A DNA stretch of 64,000 nucleotides, taken from Komagataeibacter oboediens (GTDB lineage: Bacteria; Pseudomonadota; Alphaproteobacteria; Acetobacterales; Acetobacteraceae). The stretch spans positions 360,027 through 424,026 of the forward strand of contig NZ_NKTX01000001.1 of NCBI RefSeq assembly GCF_003207815.1, in the 5' to 3' direction. This document shows positions 54,229 to 61,866 of the stretch, in pieces; the stretch's first letter is position 1; every line of letters starts with the position of its first letter. The notes below the pieces were generated by a model, which had not been told where the DNA came from, searched no databases, and saw only the letters and a list, made by a program, of their open reading frames with translations. A program made the position numbers and the translations under genes.

Positions 54229-55221
54229 ATGACGGCCATGGGACAGGACACGCTGTCGGATAATGGCCTGCCGGCGGAATTCGGGTTCATTGCCCGTATT
54301 TTCCGCCCGCTTGCGGGAAATGGGGCGCTGGACCTGCGCGATGATGCCGCCGTGTTTATGCCGCCTGCCGGGCGTGAACTGGTCATCGCCGCCGACGCCA
54401 TGGTTGAAGGCGTTCATTTCCTGCCAGATGATCCGTCTGATACCGTGGGGCGCAAGCTGCTGCGCTGCAACCTGTCGGACCTTGCCGCAATGGATGCGAC
54501 CCCGCTGGGTTATCTCATGACGGTGTCCATGCCGCCCGAACGGGACGAGGCATGGTTCGCGGGCTTTGCCTCCGGGTTGGTGCATGACCAGAAACGCTTT
54601 GGCATTACGCTGCTGGGGGGGGATACCACCTCGACCTCCGGGCCGCTTGTTTTGTCCCTGACGGTGCTGGGGCATGTGGCGCCGGGGCAGGCGTTACGGC
54701 GCAGTACCGCCCGCGTGGGTGACGGCATATGGGTGACGGGCACCATTGGCGATGGCGCAATGGGCCTGCTGGCGCGGCGGGGGCAGGTGGCCGATCCCGA
54801 TCATTTCCTGGCGCGACGATACCAGTTGCCACGACCCCGGCTGGGTCTGGAACTGGGGGATGTGGCATCCGCCGGGATGGATGTATCCGATGGGCTGGTG
54901 CAGGATCTGGGGCACATGGCGCGTGAAAGCGGGGTCGGTATCGTGATCCATGCGGATCAGGTGCCGCTTTCGCCCGCCGTGCGCGCGCTTGGCCCGCAAT
55001 GGCTGCCCACATGCCTGAGCGGGGGGGATGATTACGAACTGCTGCTGGCTGTCCCGCCTGCGCACGAAGATCGCCTGCTGCGCCATGCCGCACGGTCCGG
55101 GGTGGAGGTGACGTGCATCGGTCAGGTGGTGGCGGGAAATGGCGTGCAGGTGCGCGACAGTGCAGGGCATGAGATGGTAATTGCCCGGCGTGGCTGGAGC
55201 CATGTGCCGGACGGGGGCTGA
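54229..55221 (+). CDS. thiL: Thiamine-monophosphate kinase
   Basis: Phosphorylates thiamine phosphate to thiamine diphosphate. 330 residues (MTAMGQD; Met 54238 also possible). N-terminal FGFIARIFRPLAGN, LRDDAAVFMPPAGRELVIAADAMVEGVHF, RCNLSDLAAMDATPLGYLMT, GGDTTSTSG and ISAGMDVSDGLVQDLGHM-like ASAGMDVSDG, CLSGGDDYELL. Ligates to the nusB operon as in many proteobacteria. Thiamine diphosphate is the cofactor of the decarboxylase at 59478. Confidence 0.95.
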   Translation: MTAMGQDTLSDNGLPAEFGFIARIFRPLAGNGALDLRDDAAVFMPPAGRELVIAADAMVEGVHFLPDDPSDTVGRKLLRCNLSDLAAMDATPLGYLMTVSMPPERDEAWFAGFASGLVHDQKRFGITLLGGDTTSTSGPLVLSLTVLGHVAPGQALRRSTARVGDGIWVTGTIGDGAMGLLARRGQVADPDHFLARRYQLPRPRLGLELGDVASAGMDVSDGLVQDLGHMARESGVGIVIHADQVPLSPAVRALGPQWLPTCLSGGDDYELLLAVPPAHEDRLLRHAARSGVEVTCIGQVVAGNGVQVRDSAGHEMVIARRGWSHVPDGG

Positions 55222-55245
55222 GGCCCGCCAGCCACGATCCGCCGT

Positions 55246-56406
55246 TCAGTCGGTCAGGGGACGGTCATAGACCCGGTAGCGTTTGCACGGTTCGGGTGTA
55301 ATGCGTTCGATCAGGCGGCGCATGGGCAGGTTTGTTTCCAGCACCCAGCCCAGTTCGACCGTGCGGTAGGGCAGGCTGCGCCCGCGTTTCATGAGTTCGG
55401 TAATGGCGAGGGCGGGCATGATCGCGCCCAGTGCCGTACCGTCCAGTACGGAACTGACACCTAGCAGAATAACGCGGGCGGAATGGAATTCATGCCGCAG
55501 CAGGCGCTTGCCCAGCTTCAGCCACCCCAGTGGTGAGGGATCCCCGTTGAGGTCGGCGGAGATGTCGAACACATTGGGCACAACCAGCGCCACACAGACC
55601 GGTTTGCCATCCTGTTCGATCAGCACGAAATGTTCGGGACGCAGGATGGGCTTCATTTCCACGATCATGGCCTGCATGTCTTCCCGCGCCAGCGGGATCG
55701 ACCCCCAGTTGTTGCGCCATGCGTCGTTGTACAGCGTGCGTAGGATCTCCCCATCTTCGTCAATGCGGTCCATGCGCAGGCCACGGGTGGTGACATTGCC
55801 CAGCCGCCCTTCGCCCAGGCGCAGGCTGGCGGGGACAAGGTGGGCTTCCTCCGCATCCGGCCCTGTGCGCATCTGGTAGGCCACAAGGTCGCGCACCTTG
55901 GTACAGCCGCAGGCTTCCATCATGCCGGGCAGCCATTGGGGATGCCACGGCATGGCCACCATGGGCAGGGCATGGTGCCCCTCGATCATCATGCCGAATT
56001 CGCCATTGCTATCCAGCGTCTGCGGCCCGCGCATGAGCTTCATGCCGTGCTGGCGCAGCCATGTGCCTGCCGCATCCAGCAGGGCTGATACGACCTCCAG
56101 GTCGTCAATGGCGTCCAGTGCGCCGAAAAAGCCGACCGGTTCGCCATAATGTTCCATGGAAACCGGGTCGATCTGGGCGGATATGCGTCCCACCGCCCGG
56201 TCGCCCCGCATGGCCAGGAAATACTGCGCGCGGCCCAGACGGAAAAAGGGGCTCTTGCGCGGGGTCAGCAGGTCGCGCTGGGTCAGGTCCAGGGGCGCGA
56301 CGTAACCTGGCAACCCGGCGTACAGGCGGCGGGGCAGCTGGATAAAGGTGGTCATCTGACGAAAGCCGGAAACGGGAATGATAGTAAGACGATCGGTTTC
56401 GTTCAT
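55246..56406 (-). CDS. Large GNAT-like protein of unknown specificity
   Basis: 386 residues, opposite to its neighbours. N-terminal LTIIPVSGFRQMTTFIQLPRRLYAGLPGYVAPL, then LTPRKSPFFRLGRAQYFLAMRGDRAVGRISAQID, a GNAT-like beta-strand layout with a possible acetyl-CoA site later (PILRPEHFVLIEQDGKPVCVALVVPN). The family is common in alphaproteobacteria as an uncharacterised protein. Acyl transfer is an inference; I see no catalytic residue to confirm it. Confidence 0.6.
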   Translation of the reverse strand: MNETDRLTIIPVSGFRQMTTFIQLPRRLYAGLPGYVAPLDLTQRDLLTPRKSPFFRLGRAQYFLAMRGDRAVGRISAQIDPVSMEHYGEPVGFFGALDAIDDLEVVSALLDAAGTWLRQHGMKLMRGPQTLDSNGEFGMMIEGHHALPMVAMPWHPQWLPGMMEACGCTKVRDLVAYQMRTGPDAEEAHLVPASLRLGEGRLGNVTTRGLRMDRIDEDGEILRTLYNDAWRNNWGSIPLAREDMQAMIVEMKPILRPEHFVLIEQDGKPVCVALVVPNVFDISADLNGDPSPLGWLKLGKRLLRHEFHSARVILLGVSSVLDGTALGAIMPALAITELMKRGRSLPYRTVELGWVLETNLPMRRLIERITPEPCKRYRVYDRPLTD

Positions 56407-56562
56407 GACCGGTTCGTTGCATCCTGAACATTACCCGCATCGACCTTCATTCCGTCACGGAACGGGGCAGGCTATGCAGGCATGGGTTAAAAGAAGTGAT
56501 TCGGTGGTCCGTCCTGTTGCTGTGCTGATGGCACAGAAGGACCCTTAAAAGGAAGATAGACA

Positions 56563-57360
56563 ATGACGGTTCGGTCCGGTTCACGCATGGATGAAGGGGC
56601 ATATGTGCTGATTACGGGGGCATCCAGCGGGATCGGGGCGGAACTGGCATGGCTGTATGCGGCCCGTGGGCGGCCGCTGGTGCTGTGGGGACGCAATGCC
56701 GAACGGCTGGAAAACGTGGCCGCACGTGCCCGCAGTTACGGCGTCAGCGTGCATACGCGCGTGCTGGACCTGTCTGATGGAGCAGCGGCGATTGCAGCCC
56801 TGCGCGAGGATGATGACAGCCATCCGCTGGATATCGCCATCCTTGCCGCGGGCCTTGGGGACATGCGGCGCGGGCGCGACGTGGTGGAACGCGCGGAGGA
56901 CGTGCTGCGCCTGGGACTGGTCAATTATGCCACGCCATCGGCCATGGCGGCTGCCGCGGCCGAGCGCATGGCCCCGCGCGGGCGGGGCCATATCGTGATG
57001 ATCAGTTCCGTTGCCGCCTTCCATGCCCTGCCATTCGCCGCGGCCTATTCCGGGTCCAAGGCGGGGCTGAAACGCTTTGCCGAGGCGCAGCAGATGGCGC
57101 TGGCCCCGTTGGGGATCGGGGTGACGCTGGTCTCGCCCGGGTTTGTGGACACCCCCATGAGCCGCCGCGTGGTGGGGGCCAAGCCCTTTCTGCAGACCGC
57201 GCCTTCCGCCGCGCGCAGGATCGCCCGTGCCGTGGACCGGAACCGGCCGCATCTGGTCTTTCCGTTCGTGTTTTCCGTGCTACGGCTGGTGGATACGCTG
57301 GTACCGTGGCCGTTCAAGCGGCGGATACTGTCGGCCATCAAGGCCGACCAGATGGACTGA
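56563..57360 (+). CDS. Short-chain dehydrogenase/reductase
   Basis: 265 residues. NAD(P)-binding GxxxGxG as ITGASSGIGAELAWLYAARG, NAG replaced by ILAAGLGDM, catalytic Ser in IVMISSVAAFHALPFA and YxxxK as YSGSKAG. The C-terminal part (VLRLVDTLVPWPFKRRILSAIKADQ) resembles the group acting on lipid or membrane-associated substrates. Substrate unknown. The 5' leader at 56490-56540 can fold into a hairpin. Confidence 0.85.
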   Translation: MTVRSGSRMDEGAYVLITGASSGIGAELAWLYAARGRPLVLWGRNAERLENVAARARSYGVSVHTRVLDLSDGAAAIAALREDDDSHPLDIAILAAGLGDMRRGRDVVERAEDVLRLGLVNYATPSAMAAAAAERMAPRGRGHIVMISSVAAFHALPFAAAYSGSKAGLKRFAEAQQMALAPLGIGVTLVSPGFVDTPMSRRVVGAKPFLQTAPSAARRIARAVDRNRPHLVFPFVFSVLRLVDTLVPWPFKRRILSAIKADQMD

Positions 57361-57401
57361 ACTGCCTGCGGACGGGATATGGTCCGTATAATATGTTTTA
57401 A

Positions 57402-57493
57402 TGTTAACCGGAACGATTGTGGCCATTTCGTGACATTTATCAATGAAATTGCGCGATAGCTGGTCTTGTTTTTTGGTCAGATGTGTTAACCGG
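57402..57493 (+). repeat. Pair of TGTTAACCGG direct repeats upstream of glk
   Basis: TGTTAACCGG occurs at 57402-57411 and again at 57484-57493 in the 260-bp AT-richer gap before glk. GTTAAC is itself palindromic, so the repeats could be binding sites for a regulator. There is no other gene in this gap. Confidence 0.4.
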
Positions 57494-57620
57494 TATGTCT
57501 GCGGCGCCTGAATTGCCTGCTCTGTTGCATGGAATGCATGGGGAAGGGCACAATCGCAGACTGTTTTTATTGTAATAGCGGGGCAAGGAGCTGCCGTATG
57601 GCCACGGAGCGTGACCGGAC

Positions 57621-58589
57621 ATGAAAGAGATCGTAGCAGTTGATATTGGCGGCACGCATGCGCGCTTTGCCATCGCCCAGGTTGATCAGGGGCGGGTTGT
57701 CACGCTGGGGGACGCCACGACCCTGAAATGTGCCGATCACGCCAGCCTGCAACTGGCATGGGAAGCCTTTGCCCGCGTGGTTGACCGTCCTCTGCCCAGG
57801 GCCGCAGGCATTGCCGTGGCCTGTCCGATCAAGGGCGATATCCTCAAGCTGACCAATAACCCGTGGGTCATCCAGCCCGCGTGGCTGCCGGTCAAGCTGG
57901 GTGTGGACGAACTGATCCTGGTGAATGATTTCGGCGCCGTGGCCCATGCCGTGGCGCAGGTGGGCGAAGACAGCCTGCAGCATATCTGCGGTCCCGAACT
58001 GCCTCTGCCCGAACAGGGTGTGGTTACCGTCGTGGGGCCGGGCACGGGTCTGGGGTCCGCTTATATCGTGCGCCGCAAGAATGGTTATTTCGTGTGCGAA
58101 ACCGAAGGTGGCCATATCGACTTTTCCCCGCTGGACCAGCTTGAGGACCGGATCCTGAGCGTGCTGCGTCGTCGCTACCGGCGTGTGTCGGTTGAACGCG
58201 TGGTGTCGGGGCCGGGGCTGCTGAACCTGTACGAGGCGATTGCCGAAATGGGGGAACTGTCGGTCAAGGCGCGTGATGACAAGGCGCTGTGGACCATGGC
58301 GCTGGAGGGATCCGACCCGGTGGCCGCCGCGGCGCTGGAACGTTTCTGCCTCAGCCTTGGTACGGTCGCAGGCGACCTGGCCCTGGCGCAGGGGGGCAGC
58401 GCGGTCGTGATCGCCGGTGGCCTGGGGCTGCGTCTGGCCGAACACCTGCCCCGTTCCGGTTTTGCCGAACGCTTTGTGGCCAAGGGCCGCTTTGAAGGCA
58501 TGATGGCGGAAATGCCGGTCAAGCTGATTACCTATCCCCAGCCCGGGCTGCTGGGGGCGGCGGCGGCCTTTGCCGAAGCCTATCGCTGA
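57621..58589 (+). CDS. glk: Glucokinase (Glk family)
   Basis: 322 residues. ATP-binding EIVAVDIGGTHARFAIA, catalytic region LVNDFGAVAHAV and ILVNDFG-like LILVNDFGAVA, VGPGTGLGSAYI and CETEGGHIDFSPLD. This is the E. coli-type Glk (PF02685), not ROK. Phosphorylates cytosolic glucose, which in acetic acid bacteria is a minor route beside periplasmic oxidation. Terminator at 58599. Confidence 0.93.
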   Translation: MKEIVAVDIGGTHARFAIAQVDQGRVVTLGDATTLKCADHASLQLAWEAFARVVDRPLPRAAGIAVACPIKGDILKLTNNPWVIQPAWLPVKLGVDELILVNDFGAVAHAVAQVGEDSLQHICGPELPLPEQGVVTVVGPGTGLGSAYIVRRKNGYFVCETEGGHIDFSPLDQLEDRILSVLRRRYRRVSVERVVSGPGLLNLYEAIAEMGELSVKARDDKALWTMALEGSDPVAAAALERFCLSLGTVAGDLALAQGGSAVVIAGGLGLRLAEHLPRSGFAERFVAKGRFEGMMAEMPVKLITYPQPGLLGAAAAFAEAYR

Positions 58590-58598
58590 TACGGCCTG

Positions 58599-58634
58599 AA
58601 GGGGCGTCCCGTTACTGGCGGGGTGCCCTTTTTC
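58599..58634 (+). terminator. Rho-independent terminator of glk
   Basis: AAGGGGC..CCCG stem pairing with CGGGG.GCCCTT around GTTACTGG, followed by TTTTTC. It lies 10 bp past the glk stop. Confidence 0.75.
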
Positions 58635-58644
58635 ATATCCGGGA

Positions 58645-59118
58645 TCAGCCGCGCCACAGGTGCCCGGGCATGGCGTCATAATGCCGGGTCAGGAAATCCA
58701 GCAGCAGCGCCAGCACGTCGCCCATATGCCGGGGATCATACTGGGCATGACAGGCGATTTCATGCATCGGCTGATTGTTGATCATGGTGGCGACCAGAAT
58801 CCGCTCGTAGCGGTGGCCGATGATGTCATGAATATATCTGTAACGGTTGATTGACCCCATCCGCCCGTTCAGCGGCCGTACGGACAGGCCGAGGGATGTC
58901 CTGTCCAGATCCGGGTCTTCCTGTCCCATGACACCAATCCGGTAATCCGTGGCCCAGAACCGGGCTGCCGCCATGTGGTGCGCGGTGATCAGACCGCCGC
59001 GGTGCAGCGCGTCGATCACGGGCGACAGCGACAGGGGCGCATCCTCCGCGTTGTTCCCGTCGGGTGGCAGGGCAGACAGGGTAGCGGGACTGTCAGCGGA
59101 CAAGGGGCTCACTTTCAT
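58645..59118 (-). CDS. Hypothetical protein, 157 residues
   Basis: No family recognised with confidence. The first 35 residues look disordered. The remainder is helical: VIDALHRGGLITAHHMAAARFWATDYRIG, then MGSINRYRYIHDIIGHRYERILVATMI, and a His/Asp-rich C-terminus HMGDVLALLLDFLTRHYDAMPGHLWRG. The layout (helix, ITxxxxAAxxxxxDY, later LLxxLxxHY) recalls DUF6456-like phage or regulatory modules, but this is only resemblance. It has its own upstream gap (59119-59477). Confidence 0.65.
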   Translation of the reverse strand: MKVSPLSADSPATLSALPPDGNNAEDAPLSLSPVIDALHRGGLITAHHMAAARFWATDYRIGVMGQEDPDLDRTSLGLSVRPLNGRMGSINRYRYIHDIIGHRYERILVATMINNQPMHEIACHAQYDPRHMGDVLALLLDFLTRHYDAMPGHLWRG

Positions 59119-59247
59119 GACTGCGTGTTACCGCATCATCTTCACGTCCGGAACGTGGGTCAATTGAAAGAGTAAGATTATCCCCGCTCCCGCATGAAAA
59201 AATATCATCCATTCCGGTCCAAATGCTTGAGGCTCAAAAAGCCGGAT

Positions 59248-59283
59248 AAAAAAACGGCATCACCCGGGACGGGGTGATGCCGT
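59248..59283 (-). terminator. Rho-independent terminator, minus strand, with no gene upstream of it
   Basis: ACGGCATCACCC (59254-59265) pairs with GGGTGATGCCGT (59272-59283), a perfect 12-bp stem. On the minus strand it is followed by seven T. No minus-strand gene ends here: the next to the right is at 61197, beyond the decarboxylase. It may end a small RNA. Confidence 0.75.
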
Positions 59284-59345
59284 AAGGTTCCGTGGACAAT
59301 GTTGGGAAATCGACGATCGGGAATCTGTCGGGCGACCCACGGGTA
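59248..59345 (-). ncRNA. Candidate Fur-linked small RNA (speculative)
   Basis: A transcript starting within or just left of the Fur palindrome and ending at the orphan terminator would be about 90-100 bases. Its 5' half can close with a CCGTGG/CCACGG stem (59290-59295 with 59337-59342), and the terminator hairpin follows. A promoter-like TTGATA, 17-base spacer, TATCAG can be read on the minus strand over the palindrome. No conservation data are available, so this is a hypothesis. Confidence 0.3.
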
Positions 59346-59353
59346 AAGAAACT

Positions 59354-59378
59354 GATAATGATAATAATTATCATTATC
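59354..59378. promoter_or_regulatory. Fur-box palindrome upstream of the decarboxylase
   Basis: GATAATGATAAT, one A, then its exact reverse complement ATTATCATTATC: a 25-bp perfect dyad that agrees almost entirely with the E. coli Fur consensus. It lies 99 bp before the decarboxylase start. -35 and -10 like elements overlap it in both directions, so bound Fur would block transcription. Confidence 0.8.
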
Positions 59379-59477
59379 AAGATAAAAATGGCATCTGCCC
59401 TGATTGTCCCGATGGTGGACCCGGTCCCGAAAACGTGGTGCGATAGCCGCACCGTCAATGCATACGCAGGGGACAGC

Positions 59478-61178
59478 ATGGCTATTACACCGCTTGAGGT
59501 CGCAGCACGGCGGACAGGGGGGCGGCGGGGTGCTGATATCCTGCTGGAAATTCTGGAAAGTGAAGGGGTCCGCTACATTTTCGGCAATCCCGGCACGACG
59601 GAACTGCCGCTGATTGATGCGCTTCAGGGCCGCCCGGATCTGAAATATATCCTCGCGCTGCAGGAAGCGAGCGTGGTGGCCATGGCCGACGGTTATGCAC
59701 AGGCTGCAGGGCGCCCCGGTTTCCTCAACCTGCACACTGCAGGGGGGCTGGGGCATGGCATGGGCAATCTGCTGAATGCCAGCGTGTCACAGACGCCGCT
59801 TGTCGTGACGGCGGGACAGCAGGACTCGCGACACACGATTTCTGATCCGTTGCTGTTCGGGGATCTGGTCAGTATCGCGACCCCTGCCGTCAAATGGGCG
59901 CAGGAAGTCCTTCATGCGGACCAGTTGCCGGTGCTGGTGCGACGGGCTTTCAACGATTCGATGGCCGCCCCGTCCGGCCCTGTCTTCCTGTCGCTGCCCA
60001 TGGACGTGATGGAGGAAACCAGTGATGTGGATGTCGGCTCTCCTTCCATCATCAATCGCGATTCCATAGCTGGTGGCCTTCCGGAACTGGCGCGTGCGCT
60101 GGCGGAGATTACGCCAGGGCGACTGGCGATCATTGCGGGGGATGAGGTCCATGGCGCGGATGCGGCGGCACAGGTCGCGGCAGTGGCCGAAATCCTTGGT
60201 GCGCCGGTTTATGGCGCGTCATGGCCATCGCGTATTCCGTTTGCGACGTCCTGTTCGTTATGGGCGGGCAACATGCCCACACGCGCGACCGACATCGCCC
60301 ACAGGCTTGCGGATTATGACGCGATCTTCGCGCTGGGTGGCAAATCACTGATTACCATCCTGTATTCCGAAGGCTCGCCCGTGCCGCCGGGCTGCGCGGT
60401 TTATCAGGTATCGGCTGATGCGCGTGATCTGGGACGTACATTCCAGACTCCGCTTTCGCTGGTGGGGAATATCCGTGCATCGCTGGACGTGCTGCTGCCC
60501 CTGCTGCAGCAGGCGACGCAGCCCCGCCGGGCCGAATTCACGGCGGCCCGCGACCATGTCATCGCCGCCCGTGCCAGCAGGCGTGCCGAGGCGGAGGGTC
60601 TTGTAGCCCGTCACCGCGATGACCCGGTCGTAGCCCCCTGTGTTGCCGCGCATGAGGTCGTGCGCGCCATTGGTCCCCGGATTGCCATTGTGGATGAAGC
60701 GATTGCGACATCGTCCTATACGCGCATGTTCCTCGATAGCGACTGGGCCGCGCAATATTCCTTCCTGCGCGGTGGTGCGCTGGGGTGGGGCATGCCGGCA
60801 GCAGTCGGGGCCTCGCTCGGGCTGGGCGGGGAGCCGGTGGTCTGCCTGGTGGGGGATGGTGCGGCACTGTATTCCCCGCAGGCCCTGTGGACGGCGGCAC
60901 ATGAGGGTCTGCCGGTGACCTTCGTGGTGATGAACAATCGTGAGTATAACGTGCTGAAGGGATTCATGCGCGGACAGACGCACTACATTTCCGCGCGGGA
61001 AGGGAATTTCCTGGCAATGGACCTGTGTAATCCACCGATCGATTATCAGGCCATGGCGACGTCCTATGGCCTGGACTCCCGCCTGATTACCCGTGCGACG
61101 GATATTGCCCCGGCGATCGAGGCTGCAATGGCATCCGGCCGTCCCAACCTTGTCGAGATCGTGATCAGCACGATCTAG
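59478..61178 (+). CDS. mdlC: Thiamine diphosphate-dependent decarboxylase, benzoylformate decarboxylase-like
   Basis: 566 residues from ATG 59478 (AGGGGAC upstream). Activating Glu in LQEASVVAMADGYAQA, and the ThDP motif GDGAALYSPQ...VVMNN near residue 455. Relative to benzoylformate decarboxylase the Ser of NPGSNE is Thr (NPGTTE), the His of NLHTAGG is kept, but the second catalytic His falls on Ile (GGKSLITILYSEG). It may therefore use another 2-oxo acid or lyase reaction. The upstream Fur box suggests induction under iron limitation. No partner gene is adjacent. Confidence 0.82.
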   Translation: MAITPLEVAARRTGGRRGADILLEILESEGVRYIFGNPGTTELPLIDALQGRPDLKYILALQEASVVAMADGYAQAAGRPGFLNLHTAGGLGHGMGNLLNASVSQTPLVVTAGQQDSRHTISDPLLFGDLVSIATPAVKWAQEVLHADQLPVLVRRAFNDSMAAPSGPVFLSLPMDVMEETSDVDVGSPSIINRDSIAGGLPELARALAEITPGRLAIIAGDEVHGADAAAQVAAVAEILGAPVYGASWPSRIPFATSCSLWAGNMPTRATDIAHRLADYDAIFALGGKSLITILYSEGSPVPPGCAVYQVSADARDLGRTFQTPLSLVGNIRASLDVLLPLLQQATQPRRAEFTAARDHVIAARASRRAEAEGLVARHRDDPVVAPCVAAHEVVRAIGPRIAIVDEAIATSSYTRMFLDSDWAAQYSFLRGGALGWGMPAAVGASLGLGGEPVVCLVGDGAALYSPQALWTAAHEGLPVTFVVMNNREYNVLKGFMRGQTHYISAREGNFLAMDLCNPPIDYQAMATSYGLDSRLITRATDIAPAIEAAMASGRPNLVEIVISTI

Positions 61179-61196
61179 AAAAAACGGCCCTATTCC

Positions 61197-61694
61197 TTAG
61201 CGCAGGGGAAAGGTGCAGCGGGTCGGCAGGGTATCGGCCCGCTCCCGCCCCGGGTCCACGCGCAGGGTCAGCCGCATGACGGCGGCGGCCAGATGCGCGC
61301 CACTGGTATGCATGGTCGTCTTTATGTCCACGCCATGGTTGTTATCCAACACCGCGACATTGCGCCCACGCCCCACGGTACCTTCCGCCCGGACGGACCA
61401 GTATGTGCCATTGATGTCGGACAGGCGGGCAAGATTGTAGACCGTCCCTTCGCCCCTGAGCTTGCTGTAACCAATCCCGATTGCCCCACCGCCCGTAATC
61501 TTGACCGGATAGGAGTGTTCGCCAAAATACAGGCGTCCCTTGCCCCATGAATAACCGCCGGCAAGAGCCGCGTCGCGCAGGGTGAAGCATAGCCTGGCCG
61601 TTGGCTGTCCCAGTGCATCCGCAGCCCATGCGGAAGAGGAGGCCAGTAGTCCTGCGGCAAGAATGACAGGGGCAGAGAGGAAAGCTGGTCGCAC
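61197..61694 (-). CDS. Secreted protein of unknown function
   Basis: 165 residues. A clear signal peptide (FLSAPVILAAGLLASSSAWA/AD) is followed by a mature part rich in Gly and aromatic residues: LAGGYSWGKGRLYFG, VKITGGGAIGIGYSKLRGEGTVYNL, TYWSVRAEGTVGRGRNVAVLDN, TTMHTSGAHLAAAVMRLTLR. The pattern suggests a beta-rich periplasmic fold like DUF1134/EipA-type proteins, but I cannot assign it. Faces the decarboxylase, with 18 bp between the stop codons. Confidence 0.7.
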   Translation of the reverse strand: MRPAFLSAPVILAAGLLASSSAWAADALGQPTARLCFTLRDAALAGGYSWGKGRLYFGEHSYPVKITGGGAIGIGYSKLRGEGTVYNLARLSDINGTYWSVRAEGTVGRGRNVAVLDNNHGVDIKTTMHTSGAHLAAAVMRLTLRVDPGRERADTLPTRCTFPLR

Positions 61695-61866
61695 GGTATG
61701 TTCCTGCTACGATATGTCGGCTGGTAAAAACATATATGAGATCAAGAGGGCTACCGGCATCATTGACCGGCTGCGTTCTTTGTTTTTCAGTCGATTACCA
61801 CCAAAAGGCAACCCCTGTCTGTGTCGGCCCCCATGGGCTGGACGCGTGGGAAAGGAGCGCAACCTT

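Larger units (their letters stand above)
59119..59477. other. 359-bp intergenic region: content summary
   Basis: No gene is seen on either strand. It holds the likely promoter of the 58645 gene, a minus-strand terminator (59248-59283), a perfect Fur-type palindrome (59354-59378) and the ribosome-binding site of the decarboxylase at 59478. The plus-strand frame stays open upstream to 59292, but its stretch of isoleucines is only the Fur palindrome translated. Confidence 0.7.

Noticed and set aside
59292..59477. Extended N-terminus of the decarboxylase with an isoleucine run that looks like a membrane segment
   Set aside because: The isoleucines are the Fur palindrome read as codons; the family N-terminus and the ribosome-binding site put the start at 59478.
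61695..61866. TPP riboswitch before thiM
   Set aside because: None of the conserved TPP aptamer elements (CTGAGA, GGGTG ... CCTGAT) can be found in the leader, nor before thiL.
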